Part shown: in pieces, positions 8,589 to 15,702 of the stretch
Numbering within the stretch: the stretch's first letter is position 1
Layout: the number at the start of each line of letters is the position of its first letter
Program-made: the position numbers and the translations under genes
NCBI RefSeq assembly: GCF_011039075.1
Contig: NZ_JAAKEG010000002.1
Span: forward strand, 1 to 64,000
DNA from: Adlercreutzia sp. ZJ304
Lineage (GTDB): Bacteria; Actinomycetota; Coriobacteriia; Coriobacteriales; Eggerthellaceae
Length of the DNA stretch: 64,000 nt
Reading direction: 5' to 3'
The notes under the pieces: generated by a model
Databases searched by the model: none
Told to the model about the DNA's origin: nothing
The model's input: the letters and a program-made list of their open reading frames with translations, nothing else

Positions 8589-8648
8589 AGCTTCCTACGG
8601 CGGAGGCACGCCTGCGCTCCCGCCGTAGGAAGCTGGCATACGCCAGCT
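8589..8648. repeat. Strong hairpins between second and third NusG-like genes
   Basis: AGCTTCCTACGGCGG at 8589-8603 pairs perfectly with CCGCCGTAGGAAGCT at 8620-8634 (15-bp stem, 16-nt loop), and a second stem AGCTGGC/GCCAGCT (8631-8637/8642-8648) shares its first four bases, so the two are mutually exclusive in part. On the transcribed strand there is no U-run after them, so they are not ordinary intrinsic terminators. Given three antiterminator genes around them, a recognition hairpin for a NusG-like protein or an attenuator is a fair hypothesis. Confidence 0.6.
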
Positions 8649-8653
8649 TCGCC

Positions 8654-9247
8654 TCAGGTGGTTGCCGCTACAGCAATCTGCGGCGCTAAAGTTTGCGCAT
8701 TAGCCCGCGACCCTGCCTTCGCCATTGCGGCACCTTCGCGCTGGCGTGTAACGCGCAGACCCATACGAGCTTCCACCTCATGTCCTGCTACGCTCATGTG
8801 CACATAGGCGCGCTTGCCGCGATGGCTTATGCGACGGATTAAATCTTCGTGTCCGCAAAGCGGTCCGTTTATCACCGTAACTTCGCCGCCTTTCCCGACA
8901 AATCCTTCTGAAAAGCCGACAACACGGCATCCCGGACGCGTCAGCGCATCGATAAGCGCGACCTCAGCATCTGCCATCTGTGCGGCACCGGGTCGGGAAG
9001 TAAGCACCTCGTCAACACCGCGAGCGTGCCGTAAAGCGGCTCGCACCTCGTGTCTGCCGGGTGCCACAGCCACAACAACACCGGGGATCAGAGGCTCTGC
9101 GCTCTCGACCATTTTTCCGCCGCGTACCGTGCGTGTTACTGCGCTCGGTACGAACAGCTCTTGAAGACTGTCAGCTGCGGCGGTGCCCCGCAAGAGTGAT
9201 AGCGCCTCTTGCTCGCAGCCCTGTTTCACATTTATCGCGAACCACAT
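8654..9247 (-). CDS. NusG-like antiterminator, second of three
   Basis: A 197-residue divergent NusG paralog. N-terminal NGN-like domain: MWFAINVKQGCEQEALSLL, then LQELFVPSAV, then PLIPGVVVAVAPG (corresponding to the P-G-Y at the end of the NGN core). C-terminal KOW: GKGGEVTVINGPLCGHEDLIRRI. A 25-residue alanine-rich tail beyond the KOW domain is unusual. The start ATG at 9247 lies 10 nt after the stop of the upstream paralog, so it is co-transcribed and probably coupled. Markedly GC-richer than the glycosyltransferase genes it precedes. Sequence identity to its two neighbours is low apart from domain motifs, so it is an old duplication or independent acquisition. Confidence 0.75.
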   Translation of the reverse strand: MWFAINVKQGCEQEALSLLRGTAAADSLQELFVPSAVTRTVRGGKMVESAEPLIPGVVVAVAPGRHEVRAALRHARGVDEVLTSRPGAAQMADAEVALIDALTRPGCRVVGFSEGFVGKGGEVTVINGPLCGHEDLIRRISHRGKRAYVHMSVAGHEVEARMGLRVTRQREGAAMAKAGSRANAQTLAPQIAVAATT

Positions 9248-9257
9248 GCCAGTTGCC

Positions 9258-9845
9258 CTAACTCTTGAAGGGAACTTCTATGGGCATGAACTCGGTGAAC
9301 CCGCGTCCGCCATCGCCCACTCGCACCACACAGCAGCGCTTGTGGCGGTCAATCTTGCTAACGCGCGCTTCCTGACCTACCAGAGGACCGCTCTGCACAC
9401 GCAACTGCCCATTCGCTATTACTGCAGTACTGTTGCGCAGGATTCGCTTGTCGTCTAAGGCAGACTCGAACCACGCTTGGGCTTCTATCGATAGCGGTGT
9501 CGGGCGCATACTGCGCGCGCCGGCAACTTCGACAGGAAAACTTAGGCGGGAAATGGAGCGTGCCAGCGCACGTCCGTCGCGCGACACGGCAAAGAAATAG
9601 CCACTATATATCGGCGCGGATTCTAAACGCCAAACACCACCGCGCTTAAACCAGCGTTCCTTACATATTACGAAGGCGTCGTCGAGCAACTCGGGCGCGA
9701 CGACGCCGCGCACCTTTTCGCACGTAGATGCCTCGAGTCCTTCAGGTACGTGTACGAGGTACCAGCGTGCACATCCGCGCAGACTATCGCCTGCATGAAC
9801 GCCACTCAGAAGCCTCTCGGCAGCGACGGCCTTAACTGCTGCCAA
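9258..9845 (-). CDS. NusG-like antiterminator, first of three
   Basis: A 195-residue NusG-family protein. After about 25 residues the NGN-like domain reads RWYLVHVPEGLEASTCEKV, with the basic loop KERWFKRGGVWR and SAPIYSGYFFAVS (the P-G-Y equivalent). The KOW segment is NGQLRVQSGPLVGQEARVSK. TTG at 9845-9843 is the start, preceded by GGGAGGTGAG on the minus strand. It is the first gene of the minus-strand operon and follows the candidate invertible promoter. Three NusG paralogs in a row ahead of one glycan operon is not an arrangement I know as standard. Confidence 0.75.
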   Translation of the reverse strand: MAAVKAVAAERLLSGVHAGDSLRGCARWYLVHVPEGLEASTCEKVRGVVAPELLDDAFVICKERWFKRGGVWRLESAPIYSGYFFAVSRDGRALARSISRLSFPVEVAGARSMRPTPLSIEAQAWFESALDDKRILRNSTAVIANGQLRVQSGPLVGQEARVSKIDRHKRCCVVRVGDGGRGFTEFMPIEVPFKS

Positions 9846-9884
9846 ATCGGCTCACCTCCCTCTAACCAAGGCAACATCCAGAAA

Positions 9885-9902
9885 CGTGGAGGCTTCTCCA
9901 CG
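9885..9902. promoter_or_regulatory. Leader hairpin upstream of the NusG-like operon
   Basis: CGTGGAG (9885-9891) and CTCCACG (9896-9902) form a perfect 7-bp stem with a GCTT tetraloop. It lies in the leader between the candidate invertible segment and the first NusG-like gene. LoaP-type factors are known to use leader hairpins, so it is a candidate recognition element; this is inference from position only. Confidence 0.4.
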
Positions 9903-9915
9903 CACGAGTGTCACC

Positions 9916-10049
9916 AAAAAGTACACTTTTTGCGAGGTCGTCGCGAAAGGACCTTTTGATTTAATAAAAAGTCAGTTTTCCGGGTGTTGTATGGGAGGGA
10001 GGAGATTTATAATACGATAATTATTGTTGCGTAAAAAAGTGTGCTTTTT
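9916..10049. promoter_or_regulatory. Candidate invertible promoter segment bounded by palindromic sites
   Basis: AAAAAGTACACTTTTT (9916-9931) and AAAAAGTGTGCTTTTT (10034-10049) are near-palindromes 118 bp apart. Read as inverted repeats (second site taken on the minus strand as AAAAAGCACACTTTTT) they match at 15 of 16 positions and share the central dinucleotide AC, as expected for serine-invertase crossover sites. Read as direct repeats the core matches 13 of 16, but both are followed by GCGAG. The enclosed DNA carries a promoter, a serine recombinase gene lies 40 bp away, and the polysaccharide operon begins on the other side. Invertible control of the operon is inferred; a shared operator pair is the alternative. 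Confidence 0.5.
9987..10013 (+). promoter_or_regulatory. Promoter inside the candidate invertible segment, currently pointing away from the operon
   Basis: A perfect -10 hexamer TATAAT at 10008-10013 on the plus strand. The -35 is TTGTAT at 9987-9992 (15-bp spacing) or TGTTGT at 9985-9990 (17-bp). In this orientation it fires toward the 3' end of the recombinase gene, antisense to it, where there is no plus-strand gene to express. After inversion between the flanking palindromes it would fire toward the NusG-like genes. No equally good promoter is seen on the minus strand of this segment, although TATTAT is present there. Confidence 0.45.
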
Positions 10050-10088
10050 GCGAGTCTCAAAATATCCTTCTCACCTGCGTAAACAAAG

Positions 10089-10706
10089 TTATTTGAAACT
10101 TTCTTTCCCGTCGGACTTCAACCATCTATCAAATGTCGTCGCGCATATTTTGAGGCGGTTGGCAGCCTCTCGCCGGGTGATATGCCCGCTCAAATAAGAC
10201 TGCTTAGTGTCCTCGTAGCATGCGGGTCGCTTCTTTTTCGGTCTGCCGAACTTGACCCCACGAGCGTGCGCCGCCGCTATTCCCTCAGCCTGACGCTGGC
10301 GTATATTCTCGCGCTCGACCTGCGCAACGTAGCTTAAAAGCTGAAGGACAATGTCGGCAATAAACACGCCCGTTATGCTTTCCTGCGTCGCGCGGGTATC
10401 AAGCAGGGGCATGTCTAAAACCACGACACCCACACCCTTTTCCTTGGTGATGGTGCGCCACTCGCTTAGTATTTCCTCGTAGTTGCGCCCAAGTCGGTCG
10501 ATGCTCTTTACAACGAGAACATCACCTTCACACAGAGTTGTCATAAGGCTGCGGTATTCGGGGCGCTCGAAGTTTTTGCCGCTAGCCTTATCTGCAAACA
10601 CTCTCTCTGGCATCACCCCAAATGCTGCAAGCGCGTCGAATTGCCGGTCCAAGTTCTGGTCCTTCGACGATACGCGGGCGTACCCGTACACAACTCTTTC
10701 TTCCAT
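10089..10706 (-). CDS. Serine recombinase / DNA invertase family
   Basis: A 205-residue small serine recombinase. The catalytic domain opens YGYARVSSKDQNLDRQ, with the nucleophile serine in RVSS, and continues with FADKASGKNFERPEYR, GDVLVVKSIDRLGRNYEEIL (the R-x-x-R motif region) and the long E-helix ending ERENIRQRQAEGIAAA. A C-terminal Hin/Pin-type helix-turn-helix follows KFGRPKKK. The length matches Hin/Gin-type invertases and Tn3-type resolvases. ATG 10706 is chosen because GGGAGG lies just upstream; an in-frame extension to 11054 has no family similarity. It sits next to a promoter segment bounded by palindromes and reads toward the polysaccharide operon, which suggests invertase activity on that segment (inference). 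Confidence 0.9.
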   Translation of the reverse strand: MEERVVYGYARVSSKDQNLDRQFDALAAFGVMPERVFADKASGKNFERPEYRSLMTTLCEGDVLVVKSIDRLGRNYEEILSEWRTITKEKGVGVVVLDMPLLDTRATQESITGVFIADIVLQLLSYVAQVERENIRQRQAEGIAAAHARGVKFGRPKKKRPACYEDTKQSYLSGHITRREAANRLKICATTFDRWLKSDGKESFK

Positions 10707-11108
10707 AGAAACCTCCCATCCGACCTGACCTCCATTCCAGGCCTCTTCTCTAGTGAAACGGCGCGATGCCGCCACGCAAGTATTGTTTTGGCGAGAAAAG
10801 CCTCGCGAACAACTGCGCAGCAAGCACTGCAATCTTTTCACTATCCTCCAGACTTGCCATTTCATGTCCTCGTCACCGCAGACGGGGAGCAGGCTGCTGA
10901 GAAACGGTTCTAAATTTGAAAGAGGTATTTGTATAAGAGGGTAAAGTTTATTAACCGATATTGCTCTCGGCGCGCAGATGTGCTCGATACTATTTTTTCG
11001 TAGCTTCATGCGTTCCGTCCCTTCGCGGCTTTCGCAACGGGAGGTGCAATCCATTCATCGGTTCTGCTAAAACTGAAGACTCTGGTAACGCTTAGATAGC
11101 TTTTTATA
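10707..11108. other. Intergenic region upstream of recombinase
   Basis: The minus-strand frame is open through this stretch and could extend the recombinase by about 116 residues, but the predicted sequence has no recognisable domain and the internal ATG has the better ribosome binding site. Nothing else is supported; it should hold the recombinase promoter. Confidence 0.35.
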
Positions 11109-11137
11109 ATAGTATATTATAAAATATAATATACTAT
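11109..11137. promoter_or_regulatory. Palindromic operator/promoter of the VapBC-like pair
   Basis: ATAGTATATTAT (11109-11120) and ATAATATACTAT (11126-11137) are perfect inverted repeats with a 5-nt spacer, about 28 bp before the antitoxin ATG. The repeat overlaps TATAAT-like -10 hexamers. Such a site would allow autorepression by the ribbon-helix-helix antitoxin, as is usual for type II systems. Confidence 0.65.
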
Positions 11138-11164
11138 ATTTGTTTTGCTTGAGAAGGGCATGTT

Positions 11165-11404
11165 ATGTCTCAGGTTTCGCTATATTTGAACGATGCTGCT
11201 ATGGCTCAGCTGCGCTCTGTCTGTAAAAAAGAACAGCGGTCTCTTTCTAGTTATGTGTCGGAACTTATCATGGATAACCGCAATTCCACTTCATGGCCGA
11301 AGGGCTATTGGGATTCAGTATACGGCTGCCTTAACGACGATAGTTTTATTGTTCCGCCCGACCTTGATGCTGTAACTGATGGTCCACTTCCTGCTTTCGA
11401 TTAG
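11165..11404 (+). CDS. Antitoxin, ribbon-helix-helix type (VapB-like)
   Basis: A 79-residue protein with an N-terminal ribbon-helix-helix pattern: MSQVSLYLNDAAMAQL forms the strand and first helix, and RSLSSYVSELI the second helix. The acidic C-terminus (DSFIVPPDLDAVTDG) is typical of the flexible toxin-binding tail. ATG 11165 is preceded by GAGAAGGG. It ends 8 nt before the PIN-domain toxin gene, forming a standard antitoxin-toxin operon behind a palindromic operator. Confidence 0.8.
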   Translation: MSQVSLYLNDAAMAQLRSVCKKEQRSLSSYVSELIMDNRNSTSWPKGYWDSVYGCLNDDSFIVPPDLDAVTDGPLPAFD

Positions 11405-11412
11405 AGGCGTGT

Positions 11413-11820
11413 ATGTATCTGCTTGATTCTGACATTTGCATCAATCTGATGCGAGGAAATCTGCCGTACACTTATGAATTGATGCGTGCAAGCGAGCCTT
11501 CATTATTTGGTGTATCTGCAATTTCAGAAGCTGAACTTCGTACCGGTGCCAAAAAGAGCAATCATCCAAAGAAGAACAAATTGCTGCTTGAACGTTTCTT
11601 AGCGCCATATAGAATTGTTCCATTTGACAGCGGTTGTGCCATTGAATATGCAAAGATACGAGCCGATCTTGAAAAGCGTGGGCAGAAGATTGGTCCGAAC
11701 GACATGCTTATAGCAGCAACAGCAATTGCAAATAATGCAACATTAATTACTGGCAACACGCGAGAATTTTCGCGCGTGCAAGGTATTGAGTTAGAAAATT
11801 GGGCTGAGGTTAACCTTTGA
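11413..11820 (+). CDS. VapC-like PIN-domain ribonuclease toxin
   Basis: A 135-residue PIN-domain protein, the size typical of VapC. It begins MYLLDSDICINLMRG (first catalytic Asp, and the usual D-x-x), has AISEAELRTGA (conserved Glu of helix 3), and near the end NDMLIAATAIANNATLITGN with the third and fourth acidic/polar positions and the T-x-N-x-x-x-F motif. All four catalytic positions appear intact, so an active Mg-dependent RNase is expected. Target RNA cannot be inferred. Co-operonic with the ribbon-helix-helix antitoxin. Confidence 0.88.
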   Translation: MYLLDSDICINLMRGNLPYTYELMRASEPSLFGVSAISEAELRTGAKKSNHPKKNKLLLERFLAPYRIVPFDSGCAIEYAKIRADLEKRGQKIGPNDMLIAATAIANNATLITGNTREFSRVQGIELENWAEVNL

Positions 11821-11852
11821 TAAGGAAAAGTCTAATCTAGTAGAATTTGTAA

Positions 11853-11869
11853 TCGTACAACATGTACGA
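11853..11869. promoter_or_regulatory. Palindromic operator upstream of TetR gene
   Basis: TCGTACA-ACA-TGTACGA is a perfect 7-bp inverted repeat with a 3-nt spacer, 27 nt before the TetR start. A matching half-site TGTACGA recurs at 12468-12474, between the TetR gene and the DUF262 genes. Autoregulation and control of the downstream pair is inferred from position. Confidence 0.55.
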
Positions 11870-11896
11870 AAAACCAATCTAAGGAAAGCGCCACAC

Positions 11897-12445
11897 TTGA
11901 CTATACGTAGCGAACGAAGCCGCGAAGCCATAAAGAATTCCTTGCTTTCGCTGCTGGGTGAAAAACAACTAGACGACATTACTATGTCGGAATTGGCGGC
12001 AGGTGCGTCGGTTAGCCGGTCTACTCTTTACAGTCACTATGCAAACACGCGAGAAATCTTCGACGATGCTGTAGCGGATTTTTGCAAAGGACTGCGATCG
12101 CTAGGAACGCAACTGCGCTGTGGCGAATGCCAACCCAATGCCGATGGATACCGTCCATTTTGTGTGGCAATACGCGACGCGGGCAAATATGATGCATTGG
12201 TGCGCGACCCATCTTTTCTGCCAACAATTCTTGACATTATGTATTCGTATAATTGCCCCGAAGAGGCTAACAATTCCGATAACGCCAAATTCACCGCGAA
12301 GGCGAAGCGCGCTTTGTTCCGATTCCAAATGAGCGGGTGCTACACCGTCGCTATGGACAAAACGCTAGATAGCGACTGGCAGCAAATTCAAAAATTGCTG
12401 GATACTTACATACGAGGAGGCGTGAACGCGACGCGCAACTTCTGA
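11897..12445 (+). CDS. TetR/AcrR family transcriptional regulator
   Basis: A 182-residue TetR-type repressor. The N-terminal DNA-binding domain reads SREAIKNSLLSLLGEK, then DDITMSELAAGASVSRSTLY followed by SHYANTREIFDDAV, matching the TetR_N helix-turn-helix (x-x-I-A-x-x-A-x-V-S-x-x-T-x-Y-x-H-F). The C-terminal ligand domain is not assignable. It starts with TTG at 11897 behind AAGGAAAG. A palindromic operator lies just upstream, and two DUF262 genes follow on the same strand after 85 bp. Confidence 0.85.
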   Translation: MTIRSERSREAIKNSLLSLLGEKQLDDITMSELAAGASVSRSTLYSHYANTREIFDDAVADFCKGLRSLGTQLRCGECQPNADGYRPFCVAIRDAGKYDALVRDPSFLPTILDIMYSYNCPEEANNSDNAKFTAKAKRALFRFQMSGCYTVAMDKTLDSDWQQIQKLLDTYIRGGVNATRNF

Positions 12446-12530
12446 AACTGTACACATTTGCCTTATTTGTACGAAATCGCTACGCACATCTCTGTAGTCT
12501 TTTGTCAGAAGATTACAGGAGGTGAAAACT

Positions 12531-13613
12531 ATGCATGTTGAAACAAAGAAACTACTGGATTTCTTAGCAGCCGACGGAGCAAAGTTTTCTATACCGCTAT
12601 TCCAAAGACCATACTCTTGGGAGCAATGGCAGTGCGAAATATTCTGGAACGACATTGAGCGAAGCGCTCATGAAAATAAATCACATTTTTTCGGAGCTGT
12701 GTTCTATAGAAAAGATTGCATCGATGAAGAAACTACTTTATCTCTTATCGACGGGCAACAGCGAACCCTAACTTCACTTTTATTGTTGGCTGCGTTGACT
12801 GAACGCGTGGATGCCGCCAACTTTGCGGACACTGATTTGAACAGCGCTTACATTACACAAACATATCTGCGCTCAAACGGCGGCATAAAGGTTCAGCCGT
12901 CTAAGTGTGATGAAGCGGAATTTCTGCGTGCATTAAACGCCGACAAAAGCCAGCAACCAATAGATAGCGAAGATTCCGCAGAACAGCACCACAATGCTAT
13001 AGCCAACAAAGCTTTCTTTGTAGCCAAGATGGCGGCTGCAGATTTCGACCCACTATCTTTTTGGAAAGGGCTTAACAGCTTTGAAGTGGTTGTTGTAGAA
13101 CTTGAAGACGAAGATAACGCGCAGTCTATATTTGAATCGTTTAACTCAAAAGGCGTGCCTTTAGTTGCCGCCGACATGGCAAGAAATTACTTGTTACTGG
13201 CGGAAAGCGAAGAAGAACAAAAAAGGCTGTATGTTAATTACTGGGAGCCAATTCAGGGGCTTTTTGGAGATGACCCCGGCTCTTTGCGCCTGAACAATGC
13301 GCTGCGAGCATGGACTGTAATACGCTGCAAAACACCGAAAGCTAAGAACGATTCTGAATCTTTTAACGATTTCAAACAGTATTTTGTTAATGAATACGAC
13401 GGTACCAGCGAAGACCTTATGGAAGAATTGCTAAGTTTTTGCATAGTGTGGGCTGAAAACTACAGATATCACGCCGTTAAAAAATACCGCAGTTCTAATT
13501 GGGCAAAAATTGGAAGAAAAACCTTGGTTTCTGACAGACCGCTTGCGCCATCTAGTCAGCAAAGTCGCGATTTCTATTCGCAGCATTACGGTATCGAAGT
13601 CAAGGGAGAGTAA
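12531..13613 (+). CDS. DUF262 domain protein, first of tandem pair
   Basis: A 360-residue protein with the DUF262 (GmrS-like ParB/Srx fold) signature: FSIPLFQRPYSWEQWQCEIF near residue 18, then SLIDGQQRTLTSLLLLAAL (the D-G-Q-Q-R motif that binds NTP in GmrSD-type enzymes), and IFESFNSKGVPL. ATG 12531 has AGGAGGTG immediately upstream. The DUF1524/HNH nuclease domain that normally follows in type IV restriction enzymes is absent and the protein is about half the length of GmrSD fusions. The C-terminus ends SRDFYSQHYGIEVKGE. It is 3 nt from the second DUF262 gene. Possibly a reduced phage-defence pair; function unproven. Confidence 0.8.
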   Translation: MHVETKKLLDFLAADGAKFSIPLFQRPYSWEQWQCEIFWNDIERSAHENKSHFFGAVFYRKDCIDEETTLSLIDGQQRTLTSLLLLAALTERVDAANFADTDLNSAYITQTYLRSNGGIKVQPSKCDEAEFLRALNADKSQQPIDSEDSAEQHHNAIANKAFFVAKMAAADFDPLSFWKGLNSFEVVVVELEDEDNAQSIFESFNSKGVPLVAADMARNYLLLAESEEEQKRLYVNYWEPIQGLFGDDPGSLRLNNALRAWTVIRCKTPKAKNDSESFNDFKQYFVNEYDGTSEDLMEELLSFCIVWAENYRYHAVKKYRSSNWAKIGRKTLVSDRPLAPSSQQSRDFYSQHYGIEVKGE

Positions 13614-13616
13614 TTT

Positions 13617-14633
13617 ATGAAAGCTCAAGAGATGCAATTTCTTGATATAGTTGGTCGCCCAAATGTGCAATTCAGCGTGCCCGCATTTCAGCGTGTATAT
13701 TCTTGGACAGCCCGAGAGTGCGAAGATTTGATAGCTGATGTAATGCATGCAGGCGCTACAAACAATGCGCATTTCGTTGGCACTTTTCTATATTCAACTC
13801 CTGACAATTCGCCTGACAAAATAAGCAAACTGCAAGTAATTGATGGTCAGCAGCGCATTACAACATTAACGCTAATGTTAATGGCGTTTGTCGAGTATCT
13901 GAAAACCCAAGGCGATGCCCAAGCGCAACGCGCTCAGCAGCTAACAAAGCGCTTTTTGCTGTGCGACAACGGCGCTCAACCGAAATTACTTTTAACGTCA
14001 ATAGATGAGGATATGCTTGCATATTTGCTTGGAGTGCAAAGCGAGCCAGAAGACATAGCCACTCGTTTAGTTGAAAACTTGGACCTATTTCGCAATAAAA
14101 TGCTGCAACCAGACTTTGACGAAAACACATTCTGGCGCGGCTGCAACTTGCTGCAAATTATAGCTATTGAACTTACCAGCGAAGATTCCCCGCAAGAAGT
14201 GTTCGAGAGCCTGAACTCTAAAGGGAAGCGGCTAGCTATTGAAGACTTAGTTCGCAATACTATTTTGCTTGGAACTTCCAACAAAACTGGCGACGAGGCG
14301 CTGGCTTTGTACGAAAATTATTGGCTGCCATTAGAATACAAGATTGCAGACACTAAAGATATAACTATGGAAGATGTGCTGTGCGCATGGCTGGCGTTTC
14401 ACCATGAAGATGTTTACCTTGATTCAAAAAGCGAAGTGTTCCCGCTATTTAAGGCAGATCTTACAAGTAAATTTAATGGCGACTACAAGCGTCTGTTAGT
14501 TGACCTAGCGGCTTATGCCGACAAATTGGCATCTAGCGAACAATGGCGCAGAAATCAGCTAAGCGAAATGGATAGGTGGCTGCAGGGCAAACCGAAGAAC
14601 ATAATTTCCGAGCGCAAAATGTTTGGCGACTAG
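13617..14633 (+). CDS. DUF262 domain protein, second of tandem pair
   Basis: A 338-residue paralog of the previous gene: FSVPAFQRVYSWTARECEDL, QVIDGQQRITTLTLMLMAF, VFESLNSKGKRLAIEDLVRN. The same three DUF262 motifs are intact, and again no DUF1524 nuclease domain is present. ATG 13617 directly follows the stop of the first gene with a GGGAG ribosome site inside it, so the two are translated together and may form a heteromer. The final residues ISERKMFGD give no domain. The pair resembles the ATPase-like half of GmrSD without the nuclease half. Confidence 0.8.
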   Translation: MKAQEMQFLDIVGRPNVQFSVPAFQRVYSWTARECEDLIADVMHAGATNNAHFVGTFLYSTPDNSPDKISKLQVIDGQQRITTLTLMLMAFVEYLKTQGDAQAQRAQQLTKRFLLCDNGAQPKLLLTSIDEDMLAYLLGVQSEPEDIATRLVENLDLFRNKMLQPDFDENTFWRGCNLLQIIAIELTSEDSPQEVFESLNSKGKRLAIEDLVRNTILLGTSNKTGDEALALYENYWLPLEYKIADTKDITMEDVLCAWLAFHHEDVYLDSKSEVFPLFKADLTSKFNGDYKRLLVDLAAYADKLASSEQWRRNQLSEMDRWLQGKPKNIISERKMFGD

Positions 14634-14661
14634 AGCAACTAGAAAAAGCAACCCAATCTTG

Positions 14662-14695
14662 GCACTATAAGTAAAACCGGCTTTGCTTATAGTGC
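14662..14695. promoter_or_regulatory. Inverted repeat before AEC transporter
   Basis: GCACTATAAG (14662-14671) and CTTATAGTGC (14686-14695) form a perfect 10-bp inverted repeat around a 14-nt loop. No T-run follows on the plus strand, so it is either a weak terminator for the DUF262 operon or an operator for the transporter gene that begins 38 bp later. Confidence 0.5.
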
Positions 14696-14733
14696 TACAA
14701 GTAACCTGTTTCCTAAATAGGTTTTCGACTAAT

Positions 14734-15699
14734 ATGTTTTCTATGGATAGTGGCATATTAGAAATATTCGGCAACATGGTTACCCTTTTCGCCATTGTAG
14801 GCGTGGGGTATGCAGCCAAAAAATTAAACCTTATGAACGACACTTTCGACAAATCCTTATCGAAAGTAATCATCAACTTGGCCTTGCCTGCTATGATTCT
14901 AGGTTCCGTCCTAACCGCAGAAGAACTGCCCAGCTTAGAGAATATCCTGCTAACATTTCTTTTGTCGTGCGCTAGTTACGCTGTAATAATAGTTATCGCG
15001 TATGCCCTAACTGCGATTATGCGAATATCTATAGGGCACCGCGGCGTTTTTAAATTCATGCTTACATTTGGCAATGTTGGATTTATTGGCTTTCCAGTGC
15101 TTTCTGCTATATTTGGGAAGCAAGCGCTTATTTACGCGGCGGTTTTCAATCTGCCGTTCAACTTTTTAGTTTTCACAATGGGAATTTGGTTTCTAACGCA
15201 AGACAATAATAATTCGCAGAAATCGAACACCACATGGCGCACGTTTCTATCGCCCGCAATTGTGTCTTGCGTAATAGCAATTATATGCACGCTTCTGAAC
15301 ATTCACGCTGTTCCGGTTTTGGGTGACTCGCTTGAAACGCTTGGATCGCTAACCACGCCGGCAGCGCTGTTGATAATTGGCTCGTCACTTGCAAACATGC
15401 CCGTGCGCGACCTAATAGGTGGGTTCCGTTTATGGGTGGCATCGCTGTTTAGGCTAATTGTGAACCCGCTGTGCATCTGGTTCGTATTCCACTTCTTTGT
15501 AAGCGACCCACTATTGCTTGCTGTAATTGTTGTAATTTCCGGAATGCCAGTAGCAACAAATGGCACAATGCTTTGCTACCAATACGGCGGCGATTCCAAA
15601 ACTATGGCGCAAGGAACGTTCGTAACCACCGTACTTGCAATAATTTCAATTCCCGTTCTTGTAACTGCGCTTTCTATGCTTGGTGTTGTAGTGATGTAA
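14734..15699 (+). CDS. AEC family transporter (auxin efflux carrier type permease)
   Basis: A membrane protein of about 321 residues with two five-helix halves. Visible: ILEIFGNMVTLFAIVGVGYA at the first helix, FKFMLTFGNVGFIGFPVLSA (the hallmark F-x-N-x-G-F-x-G-x-P of AEC proteins), a hydrophilic mid-loop, and TPAALLIIGSSLANMPVRD and GMPVATNGTMLCYQYGGD in the second half. Family members export or import carboxylates such as malate or malonate. ATG 14734 or ATG 14743 is the start; neither has a strong ribosome binding site. It is convergent with panD with only 3 bp between stops. Confidence 0.88.
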   Translation: MFSMDSGILEIFGNMVTLFAIVGVGYAAKKLNLMNDTFDKSLSKVIINLALPAMILGSVLTAEELPSLENILLTFLLSCASYAVIIVIAYALTAIMRISIGHRGVFKFMLTFGNVGFIGFPVLSAIFGKQALIYAAVFNLPFNFLVFTMGIWFLTQDNNNSQKSNTTWRTFLSPAIVSCVIAIICTLLNIHAVPVLGDSLETLGSLTTPAALLIIGSSLANMPVRDLIGGFRLWVASLFRLIVNPLCIWFVFHFFVSDPLLLAVIVVISGMPVATNGTMLCYQYGGDSKTMAQGTFVTTVLAIISIPVLVTALSMLGVVVM

Positions 15700-15702
15700 T
15701 AT

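Noticed and set aside
9916-10054. The AAAAAGT...CTTTTT sites as intrinsic terminators
   Set aside because: The stems are short, lack GC pairs, and sit at either side of a promoter; operator or recombination sites fit better.
10707-11054. N-terminal extension of the serine recombinase by 116 residues
   Set aside because: No domain in the extension, and the ATG at 10706 has a strong GGGAGG ribosome site at the start of the catalytic domain.
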